Shown: in pieces, positions 49,641-57,616 of the stretch
Numbering within the stretch: position 1 is the stretch's first letter
Layout: each line of letters starts with the position of its first letter
Source of the DNA: a virus
Direction: 5' to 3' (one strand)
Virus record (IMG/VR): IMGVR_UViG_3300030105_003283
Coordinates: 1-58,856 of that record
DNA: 58,856 nucleotides
Notes under the pieces: model-generated
The model's input: only the letters and a program-made list of their open reading frames with translations
Told to the model about the DNA's origin: nothing
The model's database searches: none
Made by a program: the position numbers and the translations under genes

Positions 49641-50699
49641 CTAAAGTCCATTGACGATCTCTTTGGCGGAATTATCCCATGAAAAGCGTGTTCCAGTGTT
49701 TGTGCCAGCTTCATTTAATTCTAGGTTATTTTGTTTTTTATCGCTGTGAACCGCCCTCATATGGCAAACCATCTGTTCCTTTTCTGACTCTCCTATGTTT
49801 GCCCATAGTCCACGAGAACCATCAAAGAAAACACCGTCATGAGCCGTTTCTAAATTCTCTATGTCTACTAGAAGCGAGTTCTCGCTGTTGCAAAACTCTG
49901 TATGCGCTGAGTAGTTTGTAGCTATGACCTGTTTTCCACAGGCCATCATCTCAAGAAGCTCTAGGTTCCAACCCTCGGCCCGCGATGGAAATATCCCGCA
50001 GTCAGCCTGCTTCATTACATTATATACGTCTTGGTGTGTTTTCTGTCTTGGAATCATTCTTATCTTATCGCCAAGAGGAGATGACTTGTATAGGTTTTGC
50101 CAGTCTTGATTGCCTTGACCTATAAAGGGATTGTCACACATCATCCATAATTCAACATCATCAGCCTGAGTGAAGGCGCTACTAAAGCACTCAAGCAAAA
50201 CGTCGTGACCTTTTCTTTTTTCCCATTTTCCGCAGTTTAAAAAGACTGTAGGTATTCTGCCAGACTTGACAGGAGTAAATAGTTCCGCATCAACTCCCAG
50301 AGGGACTACATGAACGTCTTGGTCTGAGAACCTATGTGACATCTGGTCTAGAATTATCTGCTTTGCCCATTTTGAGCAGACAAATATTTTATCGCAGTGA
50401 TTGAGGCTGCTCTTTTCTTCATCATTAAATTCAGTGAGTTCAAAGATGGGGAAGCCTATGTGTTTGCCTTTACCGACAAATTCGTATAGATCGTTCTGAT
50501 GCCATATCTTTACACAGTCGTTGCTACTATTGTCACGGCTTCTGTTGTCCAATCCGGATTGTATAGCTGCGTCAACGAACTCTGGTCTTGAAATAGGGTA
50601 TAGGGCGCTGGTGGGATCTAACCCGTATAAGCTTTTAAAAATATTATATCCAGCAACCCCATAACCTAAATTGTTTATGGGAGCAATTAAGTTAATCAT
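49641..50699 (-). CDS. GT4-family glycosyltransferase
   Basis: 352 residues, GT-B. 'KIFVCSKWAKQIILDQM', 'VPLGVDAELFTPVK', 'FLNCGKWEKRKGHDVLLECF' and 'CGIFPSRAEGWNLELLEMMACG' (the GT4 E-x7-E region) are typical of the family. It stands away from the main glycan island, at the end of the export block and before the structured promoter region. Weak hairpins after the stop do not amount to a clear terminator. Donor unknown. Confidence 0.82.
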   Translation of the reverse strand: MINLIAPINNLGYGVAGYNIFKSLYGLDPTSALYPISRPEFVDAAIQSGLDNRSRDNSSNDCVKIWHQNDLYEFVGKGKHIGFPIFELTEFNDEEKSSLNHCDKIFVCSKWAKQIILDQMSHRFSDQDVHVVPLGVDAELFTPVKSGRIPTVFLNCGKWEKRKGHDVLLECFSSAFTQADDVELWMMCDNPFIGQGNQDWQNLYKSSPLGDKIRMIPRQKTHQDVYNVMKQADCGIFPSRAEGWNLELLEMMACGKQVIATNYSAHTEFCNSENSLLVDIENLETAHDGVFFDGSRGLWANIGESEKEQMVCHMRAVHSDKKQNNLELNEAGTNTGTRFSWDNSAKEIVNGL

Positions 50700-50712
50700 T
50701 CAACCCTTAAAT

Positions 50713-50988
50713 TTATAGTTCTGTTATTTTAAGTTCGGTTTCACACATGGGACACAAATCTATAACTGTACCCTCGTGGACGCCATTCTTGTGCTGTCCT
50801 ATCAGGAGAACCTGCATAATCATGCTTTCTCTCGACTTGGAGTCCTCAATGAGTTGATTAAGAGCAGGAACGCTAATCGTTGGGACGGGTTTTTCCTTGG
50901 TCATTTCTTTGTGCAGAAGGACTTGAAGCACTATGTTGATCATACATAGAACCATCACGAAGTGTCCTATTGGTTTAATATCGCTCAT
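50713..50988 (-). CDS. Small membrane protein with C-terminal CxxC
   Basis: 91 residues. One N-terminal membrane helix ('IGHFVMVLCMINIVLQVLL') and a cytoplasmic-side tail ending 'VIDLCPMCETELKITEL', a CxxC that may be part of a zinc site. It overlaps nothing but is separated from neighbours by 1-13 bases. Role unknown; location between a glycosyltransferase and exported proteins suggests the envelope. Confidence 0.5.
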   Translation of the reverse strand: MSDIKPIGHFVMVLCMINIVLQVLLHKEMTKEKPVPTISVPALNQLIEDSKSRESMIMQVLLIGQHKNGVHEGTVIDLCPMCETELKITEL

Positions 50989-50989
50989 A

Positions 50990-51373
50990 TTATTTGCTCC
51001 CTATTGCTTGATACTTGCCAGTGGAAAAGTTAAATATATATACTGCCCCGATGCTCATATTTGAGTAAGAAATACCTACTCTGACATATCTTCGATCTGG
51101 AGAAACTATAACGGGCCCTGCCGTCATCATGTTTCCTTGAGGGAGGATAGATATAATTGGATGATAACCAACAGCTCTATTCTTTTGAGGCAAAAACATA
51201 CCTGCTAAAGACGCTTTTCTTCTATCTCTTGCTAATTCTTTAACCGCAGAAGTATAAGTGAGGCTGTTTAGTTTTTCTCTAAGGGACAACTCTCTTTGTG
51301 GCCGCTGTGCCATAACAAGGGTTGGCAATACAACCATAACCACAACGAGTAAAGATTTCTTAATGACATTCAT
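50990..51373 (-). CDS. Small exported protein with planctomycete-like beta domain
   Basis: 127 residues with a Sec-type signal peptide ('MNVIKKSLLVVVMVVLPTLVMAQ'). The mature part ends in 'VGYHPIISILPQGNMM', 'VIVSPDRRYVRVGISYSNMSIGAVYIFNFSTGK', resembling a short beta module ('DRRYVR...fsgiG.v..Fnf.tG') that I associate with planctomycete exported and secretin-related proteins. Function unknown. One-base overlap with the DUF1501 gene. Confidence 0.55.
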   Translation of the reverse strand: MNVIKKSLLVVVMVVLPTLVMAQRPQRELSLREKLNSLTYTSAVKELARDRRKASLAGMFLPQKNRAVGYHPIISILPQGNMMTAGPVIVSPDRRYVRVGISYSNMSIGAVYIFNFSTGKYQAIGSK

Positions 51374-52587
51374 TATACAAACAATTCCTTTATAACTTTT
51401 CCGGAGTTGGCGATTTTCATAGGTCTTCCGCTATTGCTAGTGAAGGTTGTGCTCAAAGAAATTCCTAACGCCTTACAAACAGATGCCATAACATCCTGAG
51501 ATGTATAAGGGTCTGTTATAACCTTAGTGCCGTCATCGCTTGTTGCCCCTACCGCGATACCACCATTCATGCCTGCTCCACCAACCACGACGCTCCAACT
51601 ACGAGCCCAGTGATCGCGACCAGCGTTTCCGTTGATGCGAGGAGTACGGCTGAATTCACCCATCCAAATAATGGCGGTGTCTTTTAATAGCTCTCTTTGC
51701 TCAAGGTCTTCAACCAATGCACTCATTCCTTGATCAAGCACGGGCAGCTTATTATCTTTTAGTGTCGGATGGATATTTTGGTGATTATCCCACCCTCCTA
51801 AATTAACCTCAATAAAGGGAACTCCGACTTCGACAAGTCTTCTTGCCATTAGGCAACCTTTACCAAACCCATTATCTCCGTATCTTTCTTTAACGGGTTC
51901 AGGTTCGCCCGCGATCTTAAAGGCCTCCATCTGTTCGCTTGTAAGAAGGTTGAACGTTTGCTTTAATACTGACTGGTGATCCTTAGCGAGAGAACCTCTT
52001 CTCTGATTAATAAAATTAGTCTCTAAGAAATCAAGAGCATAGGCTCTTTGAATGAGCCTTTCGTCTACCTTCATGTCTAGGTTTCTTATTCTTCCGTCGC
52101 TATTGACAGAAAAAGGATTATACTGAGCTCCGAGAAAACCTGCCCCCATGCTCCCGCCGCCGACAGTAACAAACTGGGGTATTTCAATGTCGTCTCGTCG
52201 GAGTTGATGAGATAGGACAGAGCCATAGCTGGGGTGTTCCATTGACGGACTAGGAACATAGCCCGTATGCATATAGTAACGTCCACGCATGTGGTCAGCT
52301 TCACGAGTACTCATTGATCTAATGATAGCCATGTTGTGCATCTGCTTGGCCATTAACGGCATATGTTCACAAATCTGGACATCTCCCGTTGTGCCAATTG
52401 GCTTAAATGGCCCACCAGTTGCGGCGTCCGGTTTAAGATCCCAGATATCCATAGTGGACGGACCACCGCCCATCCATAGCAGGATGGCGGATTTCCCATT
52501 CTTCTTTATCTCTTCCTGATTGGCTTTTAGGGTTTGAAGAAGCCCAAGAACACCAGCAGTACTCGTTAAAAATTCTCTTCTTTTCAT
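51373..52587 (-). CDS. DUF1501 family exported protein (copy 1)
   Basis: 404 residues. It starts 'MKRREFLTSTAGVLGLLQTL', a twin-arginine (KRREFL) leader. The body has 'LWMGGGPSTMDIWDLKPDA', 'STREADHMRGRYYMHTGY', 'GGWDNHQNIHPTLKDN' and 'MGEFSRTPRINGNAGRDHWA', the DUF1501 blocks (alkaline phosphatase/sulfatase-like superfamily). Such proteins are abundant in Planctomycetes and usually paired there with DUF1549/DUF1553 proteins, which are absent here. Enzymatic activity is not established. The first 30 bases of coding sequence and start region match copy 2 exactly. Confidence 0.88.
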   Translation of the reverse strand: MKRREFLTSTAGVLGLLQTLKANQEEIKKNGKSAILLWMGGGPSTMDIWDLKPDAATGGPFKPIGTTGDVQICEHMPLMAKQMHNMAIIRSMSTREADHMRGRYYMHTGYVPSPSMEHPSYGSVLSHQLRRDDIEIPQFVTVGGGSMGAGFLGAQYNPFSVNSDGRIRNLDMKVDERLIQRAYALDFLETNFINQRRGSLAKDHQSVLKQTFNLLTSEQMEAFKIAGEPEPVKERYGDNGFGKGCLMARRLVEVGVPFIEVNLGGWDNHQNIHPTLKDNKLPVLDQGMSALVEDLEQRELLKDTAIIWMGEFSRTPRINGNAGRDHWARSWSVVVGGAGMNGGIAVGATSDDGTKVITDPYTSQDVMASVCKALGISLSTTFTSNSGRPMKIANSGKVIKELFV

Positions 52588-52605
52588 TCTAATTCTTCCT
52601 TTAAA

Positions 52606-53874
52606 CTAAATAATTAATTCTTGTCTTACTTTGCCGCCGTCTATGATTTCAATAGGCCTATCTCCGGGAGCCATCAGCTCTTTATCTGCAACAATACCTA
52701 GTTGATTATATATAGTTGCGGCCCAGTCTTTAACGGTTAGAGCGTCTTCTTCTGGCTCACTAGCCGTGGCATTAGATTTACCGTAGACTATACCTCTCTT
52801 GACTCCTCCTCCGGCCATAACAACACTAAACACTTTAGGCCAATGGTCACGACCCGCAGTAGCATTAATCTTAGGTGTTCGACCAAATTCAGAAGCCATA
52901 CAAACAAGTGTTGAGTCAAGCATACCTCTATCGTCTAGGTCTGAAATAAGAGCAGCGAAGCCTTGGTCAAGGGCTGGAACCTGTCTTTTAATTCCTGCCT
53001 CAATACCATCATGCATATCCCACCCGCCGTAGGTTAGTGTAACAAACCGAGTGCCAGCTTCAACTAAACGTCTCGCAAGTAACATTCTTGCTCCCGCAGT
53101 ATTGCGTCCATATTTGTCACGAGTAGCAGCGTCTTCTTTATTGATGTCAAATGCTTCTCTAGCCTTCTGGCTATTAATTAAGTTATATGCCCTATCATAG
53201 AATGTATCGACGGCATCGAGTGAGTCTGAATTTTCTTTATTAGTAAAGCGATCATTGACAGTAGCTAGAACCTTCTGCCTCTTGATAAACCGATCATCAT
53301 TTACTCCGTCGGGCAGGTTTAGATCACGTACCCTGAATCCCTCGCTGGCTGGATCTGCCCCAAGGCCAAACCCAGAATATGAACTGCTTAAATAACCAGT
53401 TCCAGCGTATTCATTAGGAGGGCTAGGAATACAAACATAAGGAGGAAGGTTTTTTCGTGGGCCAAATTCATGTGATACTACAGAACCTATGCTTGGATAC
53501 TGGAGGGCTGGACTAGGACGATAACCAGTAAACATATTGTGCGTCCCTCTTTCGTGAGCCGCTTCACCGTGAGTCATTGATCGGCAAATCGCAATCTTAT
53601 CAGCTATCTTTGACGTGTTTACCATCATCTCATTAAGTCTTACTCCGGCAACATTAGTTTGAATGCTACCCATCGGTCCACGATACTCAATGGGAGCAAA
53701 GGGCTTAGGGTCCCAAGTTTCTTGGTGAGCAGATCCGCCGGGAAGGTAGATAAATATGACGCTTTTTGCTGGCCCTTCCTTGCTCTCATAGAACTTCTGG
53801 TCGCCACAAACCTCTAGGGTTTGTAGAAGACCTAAAATGCCAGCGGTACTCGTTAAAAATTCTCTTCTTTTCAT
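52606..53874 (-). CDS. DUF1501 family exported protein (copy 2)
   Basis: 422 residues, with the same TAT leader as copy 1 ('MKRREFLTSTAGILGLLQTL'). Blocks: 'IYLPGGSAHQETWDPKP', 'AICRSMTHGEAAHERGTHNMFTGY', 'TLTYGGWDMHDGIEAG' and 'ASEFGRTPKINATAGRDHWPK'. The body is clearly diverged from copy 1, so leader identity suggests leader-region exchange or conservation under selection. Probably folded in the cytoplasm and exported by Tat to the periplasm. 18 bases from the adjacent copy. Confidence 0.88.
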   Translation of the reverse strand: MKRREFLTSTAGILGLLQTLEVCGDQKFYESKEGPAKSVIFIYLPGGSAHQETWDPKPFAPIEYRGPMGSIQTNVAGVRLNEMMVNTSKIADKIAICRSMTHGEAAHERGTHNMFTGYRPSPALQYPSIGSVVSHEFGPRKNLPPYVCIPSPPNEYAGTGYLSSSYSGFGLGADPASEGFRVRDLNLPDGVNDDRFIKRQKVLATVNDRFTNKENSDSLDAVDTFYDRAYNLINSQKAREAFDINKEDAATRDKYGRNTAGARMLLARRLVEAGTRFVTLTYGGWDMHDGIEAGIKRQVPALDQGFAALISDLDDRGMLDSTLVCMASEFGRTPKINATAGRDHWPKVFSVVMAGGGVKRGIVYGKSNATASEPEEDALTVKDWAATIYNQLGIVADKELMAPGDRPIEIIDGGKVRQELII

Positions 53875-53891
53875 TATAGTAACCCTCTATC

Positions 53892-54368
53892 TTAAGATCT
53901 TCGTTTCTGGATATACTTCTTAAGTGCTTCTTTTTCCTGCCCATCAAGCTTGCCGTCCTTATTTTTATCAAACTTTTTCATCACCTCTTTATATCGAGAG
54001 TGTCTATCAGAAGAAGGTCTACTTTGAGGAGGTCTACCTTGAGGAGGTCTATCTTGAGGAGATCTACTACGTGACGGAGGCCCGAAGCTGGGGGTTCTTC
54101 CGTCAAAGCCACGAGTAGGCTTGCTGTGCGGAGGTTGAAAGTTAGGAGTTTTTCCGTCAAAGCCACGAGGAGGTGATGGGCGTTCTGCTTTACAGCATCC
54201 GGGTTTACATTTACACTTCTTTTTACAGTTACAATTACATGTGGGGCCACATTTATTGCAATGCGGGTAGGATGGCTTTGGAGACCCCTTTATCATTGCT
54301 GCCGACGCCAATTCACAAGGGATAATTATAACCCCTACCAATAATGCTAGTACGCTTCTTCTATTCAT
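53892..54368 (-). CDS. Secreted Cys-rich, Pro-rich EF-hand protein
   Basis: 158 residues. Signal peptide 'MNRRSVLALLVGVIIIPCELASA', then a Cys cluster 'HCNKCGPTCNCNCKKKCKCKPGCCK', two 'RGFDG(K/R)TPxFxPP' repeats, a Pro/Arg repeat 'DRPPQGRPPQSRP', and a C-terminal EF-hand 'FDKNKDGKLDGQEKEAL'. The Pro/Arg repeat comes from a 15-base tandem repeat (about 54008-54068). EF-hand exported proteins are typical of Planctomycetes. Possible calcium- and metal-binding surface protein. Function unknown. Confidence 0.65.
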   Translation of the reverse strand: MNRRSVLALLVGVIIIPCELASAAMIKGSPKPSYPHCNKCGPTCNCNCKKKCKCKPGCCKAERPSPPRGFDGKTPNFQPPHSKPTRGFDGRTPSFGPPSRSRSPQDRPPQGRPPQSRPSSDRHSRYKEVMKKFDKNKDGKLDGQEKEALKKYIQKRRS

Positions 54369-54402
54369 ATCATTCTCCGTTTCTTTATTATCTGCTAATT
54401 AT

Positions 54403-54777
54403 TTAAGCTGGGATTAACACTCTTCCATTCTTTGTGTATACGCCTTTTCTGGCAAACTCATAAATTTCGCCGGTAACTGGGTCTTTGTACTTATATCCCG
54501 CAACACTTTCCCCGTTTACAGGAATACACTTGCCGTCTTTTTCTACGTACCCCTCATTACAATTGGGTGGGTATCCGGCCTTTTCATCAGACTCAGAATT
54601 ATGTTTGATTTGAAAGTCTACCGCAGCAATACTACTAAGACCTTCTATAGCCTTACCGACACAAACGGCATATCTCTGCTGACCCTCGGGATATTCTTTA
54701 TTCATAACATCGTCACCCATACAGCGTGACATGAACTTATTTTTATCTTCGCCTTCTTTTTTAGATGGTATTGGCAT
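54403..54777 (-). CDS. Phage protein with prohead-core-like N-terminal motif
   Basis: 124 residues. The start 'MPIPSKKEGEDKNKFMSRCMGD' with 'YPEGQQRYAVCVGKAIEG' is a conserved phage motif ('P.p...E...dFi.RCm....  fPd..qR.avC...') found at the start of head-maturation and structural-accessory proteins. The second half 'GYPPNCNEGYVEKDGKCIPV' and the 'VAGYKYKDPVTGEIYEF' tail are not recognised. It confirms that the surrounding exported genes are in phage DNA. Confidence 0.55.
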   Translation of the reverse strand: MPIPSKKEGEDKNKFMSRCMGDDVMNKEYPEGQQRYAVCVGKAIEGLSSIAAVDFQIKHNSESDEKAGYPPNCNEGYVEKDGKCIPVNGESVAGYKYKDPVTGEIYEFARKGVYTKNGRVLIPA

Positions 54778-54793
54778 CGGTGTCTCCTATGGT

Positions 54794-55117
54794 TTATGCC
54801 TGAAAGCTACTTCCACAGCCGCAAGACTTAACTGCATTAGGGTTACTAAAAGTAAACCCTCTCTGTGAAATGTCATTATAGTAATCTAGAACAGTGCCAT
54901 CTAAATATAGGTCACTCTTCCTGTCTACAATAACGTCAACACCATGCTGACTAGATAGAGTATCTTTTTCTTCATCGTATTCATGGCTTACTGTGATGTT
55001 ATATTCAAATCCAGAACATCCACCACCCTTCACGCCAACTCTTAGGTATTTTTCTTTATTGTCTTCAATATAGGTTTTGGCTTCGACTGCTGCCGCTTCT
55101 GTTAATTTAATTGTCAT
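54794..55117 (-). CDS. A-type Fe-S cluster carrier (IscA/HesB family)
   Basis: 107 residues. 'VKLTEAAA'-like start (MTIKLTEAAAVEAK), 'LRVGVKGGGCSGFEY' with Cys34 and 'SCGCGSSF' with Cys99 and Cys101 supply the three conserved ligands. It should carry or deliver [2Fe-2S]/[4Fe-4S] clusters; the RecB/Cas4-like nuclease of this genome is one Fe-S candidate target. HesB/IscA genes are known from some cyanophages. Lies 5 bases upstream of the next gene's stop. Confidence 0.9.
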   Translation of the reverse strand: MTIKLTEAAAVEAKTYIEDNKEKYLRVGVKGGGCSGFEYNITVSHEYDEEKDTLSSQHGVDVIVDRKSDLYLDGTVLDYYNDISQRGFTFSNPNAVKSCGCGSSFQA

Positions 55118-55122
55118 AGTAT

Positions 55123-55389
55123 TTACTTTTCCTCGCCCTTAAGCTCTGTTGATAAATGATACTTTTCCCTAGTCTTCTCAATCCACGCCTGTTCTTCTTC
55201 CCTGCCTTCTCTAAGCCTAATGTTCAGAAGTATGTCTATCTGACCCGCTTGGTGGATATGAAGAGTATATATCTCGTGTATTTCTTTTTTTAGCTCATTT
55301 ACACTATGGGCTAGAGCACACATTCCAACAGTAACAGTAACCAAAAATACTGAGTATACATAAGGGGCTATTGATTTTAGTAACTTCAT
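55123..55389 (-). CDS. Small membrane protein (spanin- or holin-associated-like)
   Basis: 88 residues. One N-terminal membrane helix 'IAPYVYSVFLVTVTVGMCALA' is followed by a helical soluble tail 'ELKKEIHEIYTLHIHQ' and 'REGREEEQAWIEKTREKYH'. The layout suits inner-membrane spanin subunits or other phage lysis accessories, but there is no matching outer lipoprotein nearby. GGAG lies before the ATG (GCAGGAGTTGAGTAT). Confidence 0.45.
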   Translation of the reverse strand: MKLLKSIAPYVYSVFLVTVTVGMCALAHSVNELKKEIHEIYTLHIHQAGQIDILLNIRLREGREEEQAWIEKTREKYHLSTELKGEEK

Positions 55390-55438
55390 ATACTCAACTC
55401 CTGCGTTATGTTAAAATGCTTGACTGTAGCCACCACCC

Positions 55439-56686
55439 TTATAGTATTGACTTTGCCTCGCCTTCTAATAAGTATCTTGGGCGACCACCATTGTCCGTTC
55501 TCATGGTCTCTGTGCTTATTCCAAAGTGATCAAACAGAGTTGCTTGAAGATCAAGTGGCCCAACAGGATTTGCTATTGGGCTGTATGACCTGTCTGCCTC
55601 GCCAATTGTTCTACCTGACTGATATTCCCCGCCAGCCATAAGCATTGGAGTAATTGAGGGCCAGTGGTCTCTTCCAGAGTTTCCGTTAATTTTAGTTCTT
55701 CCAAACTCACCAGTAACAACAAGAATAATTTTCTCGTTTAGTCCGCGATCCCAAACGTCCTGTAGAAATCCGGATATGGCCTTATCAACAGGGGGAACTT
55801 TAGTTTTCATAGCTTGAGATATATCACTATGCATGTCCCAGCCGCCATATGTAAGTGTCACAAAGCGTGTTCCATATTCTGCAAGCCTTCTAGCAAGAAG
55901 TAGCTGCGTTCCTATGGTGTCGGAGCCATAAAGAGCTTTTGTCTTTTCATCTTCTTTATCTAGATTAAAAGCGTCCTTGGCAGACCCAAGAATTACATCA
56001 TAGGCTTGTCCCTTATAGAACTCTGAGGACTTTGCTCCGTTACCAGAAATTCCAGTTGCGTCCAGAGCGTTTAACAGTCCTTTTCTATTGGTAAACCTGT
56101 CGATTTCTATTCTAGGGGTAAGATTGTCTTTGTTGGATGGGTCAAACGGTTTATACGCACCCCCAAGCCAAGATCCCTCATCCCCCTCTATTTTACCCTG
56201 TTTTACATAGGAGGGCATACCATTTTCTGGATGGTTAGTTCCATAGGAAGCAGACACGATAGACCCAAAGGATGGATGCTCTGTCATAGAGGTAGTAGTT
56301 CTGTCCGTGTTGTAATGTCCAGTCATCATAAAATGAGTTCCCTGTCTGTGGGAAGAGTCTTTATGACTGAAAGAGTTTACTACGTTTAGCTTGCTCGTAT
56401 GCTTGGAAAGCTCTTTCCAATCAGCGCCAAGAGAGATGTTAGTTTTTGAATCATATATTCTACCGTTTGCTGGCTGCCATTCTGAGGGAGTGTTATCTAG
56501 TGGAGCATGAAATGTCTCAAATTGAGATGGGCCTCCTCCAAGCCATAGCCAGACCACTGTCTTGTCTTTGTATGCGACGGCCCCATCTTGAGAAAAGGCT
56601 CGGTCAGAAAGACCTATGGCGCTCATTCCGGCCCCTATGCCGCCAACCCTTAGAAAGTCTCTCCTGTTAAAGCTGATATCTAACAT
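55439..56686 (-). CDS. DUF1501 family exported protein (copy 3)
   Basis: 415 residues. The TAT leader is 'NRRDFLRVGGIGAGMSAIGL' within the first 27 residues. Blocks: 'WLWLGGGPSQFETFHAP', 'SFSHKDSSHRQGTHFMMTGHY', 'TLTYGGWDMHSDISQAM' and 'TGEFGRTKINGNSGRDHWP' (one residue shorter than the other copies here). It is more diverged than copies 1 and 2 and separated from them by four phage-type genes, so all three were probably not acquired as one block. Predicted periplasmic. Confidence 0.88.
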   Translation of the reverse strand: MLDISFNRRDFLRVGGIGAGMSAIGLSDRAFSQDGAVAYKDKTVVWLWLGGGPSQFETFHAPLDNTPSEWQPANGRIYDSKTNISLGADWKELSKHTSKLNVVNSFSHKDSSHRQGTHFMMTGHYNTDRTTTSMTEHPSFGSIVSASYGTNHPENGMPSYVKQGKIEGDEGSWLGGAYKPFDPSNKDNLTPRIEIDRFTNRKGLLNALDATGISGNGAKSSEFYKGQAYDVILGSAKDAFNLDKEDEKTKALYGSDTIGTQLLLARRLAEYGTRFVTLTYGGWDMHSDISQAMKTKVPPVDKAISGFLQDVWDRGLNEKIILVVTGEFGRTKINGNSGRDHWPSITPMLMAGGEYQSGRTIGEADRSYSPIANPVGPLDLQATLFDHFGISTETMRTDNGGRPRYLLEGEAKSIL

Positions 56687-56723
56687 GTCATTCTCCCGAG
56701 ATTGTTGTTTTATAATACGTCTT

Positions 56724-57188
56724 TTATGATATACACATAAAACAGTCTTTTATCAGAGATTCTGCGGAGTCGTATTTTGTTTTAGATGACAGACTCTTGA
56801 CTAGCTTAGACGCATCCCTCTTTTTATAGCCCATGTTGCACAGACCAGAGATGGCTTCCGCCTCAATAACTTGACTCGTTGGGGGAGCTACGGCTTGGGG
56901 TGAGGCTTTCTTCTTTGGTTTAGTCGCCCTCTTCTGTTTGGGGGGTTTGCTGATTTTAACGACAGACTCTTCCCAAGTCTCGCTGGGTGTAAAGCCAACG
57001 TCTTTTGGTGGATTGTAGGTATTTTTTGCTGGAGTCCTTTTAGGGGGCGCGTATACTATTATCGGTCTCGCGGCAGCGGCAGCTATTGCCTCAAAAAACG
57101 CTCTTAAAAAGTACAAACTAATAGGAAGTATTAAACATCCTAAAAATAAAATTGCTAAATCCGAGTCCCAAGTTCCTACGTTTCTCAT
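56724..57188 (-). CDS. Membrane protein with RuvA C-terminal-like domain
   Basis: 154 residues. An N-terminal membrane helix 'LAILFLGCLILPISLYFL' is followed by a basic Pro-rich linker ('PPKQKRATKPKKKASPQ') and a small helical domain 'AEAISGLCNMGYKKRDASKLVKSL', which has the RuvA domain III pattern ('eAi.aL..LGYk..eA...v'). It could tether a DNA-processing complex to the membrane, but the domain is also a general UBA-like binding module. Function unknown. Confidence 0.5.
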   Translation of the reverse strand: MRNVGTWDSDLAILFLGCLILPISLYFLRAFFEAIAAAAARPIIVYAPPKRTPAKNTYNPPKDVGFTPSETWEESVVKISKPPKQKRATKPKKKASPQAVAPPTSQVIEAEAISGLCNMGYKKRDASKLVKSLSSKTKYDSAESLIKDCFMCIS

Positions 57189-57189
57189 A

Positions 57190-57414
57190 CTATTGCTCCT
57201 TAAAATTTCTTATTTGACACGCTCTGTTTTGTAACGACTCCACCTCTCTCTTCAAGAAATAAGTTTCCCTTTCGAGCTTCCTTTCCTCTCTCCTCACCGC
57301 TTGTCTTTTGAGTTTTACTTTTGCAAAATTCTTTTTCTTTTCCTTTGTGCTTACGCTCCTCTTTTTATTTCGTTTTTGATTTTTAACTTCTTTGGATTTG
57401 TTTTTCTTTTTCAT
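57190..57414 (-). CDS. Lysine-rich small protein
   Basis: 74 residues from the ATG ('MKKKNKSKEVKNQKRNKKRSV'); very basic, followed by a helix 'VRREERKLERETYFLKREVESLQNR'. It may bind nucleic acid. A TTG six codons upstream behind AAAGG is the alternative start. It follows another basic coiled-coil gene with an 11-base gap. Confidence 0.45.
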   Translation of the reverse strand: MKKKNKSKEVKNQKRNKKRSVSTKEKKKNFAKVKLKRQAVRREERKLERETYFLKREVESLQNRACQIRNFKEQ

Positions 57415-57424
57415 AGGGTATTCA

Positions 57425-57601
57425 CTATTCAACCTTTAGTCGCCTTGCCAGCTTTCTTTTTGTCTTGTTGAGCTTCTTTTTTTTCTTAGAAAGCTCTCTC
57501 TGGTCAGATGGAGAAACGTCTGGGCTATACTCCCTGTCTGAGAGGGTAGATATTTGGTCTTCTATTTTTTGTATTCGAGATAATATGTTGTTTTTGTTCA
57601 T
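57425..57601 (-). CDS. Basic coiled-coil small protein
   Basis: 58 residues from the ATG at 57601 ('MNKNNILSRIQKIEDQIST'); the ending 'KKKKKLNKTKRKLARRLKVE' is strongly basic. The longer reading would start with a GTG inside the terminator hairpin and is unlikely. No clear ribosome site. Function unknown. Confidence 0.45.
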   Translation of the reverse strand: MNKNNILSRIQKIEDQISTLSDREYSPDVSPSDQRELSKKKKKLNKTKRKLARRLKVE

Positions 57602-57616
57602 AGTTTTACGTAGTGT

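Noticed and set aside
49595-49645. Terminator after the GT4 gene
   Set aside because: Only 4-5 base stems with short T-runs are seen; too weak to list.
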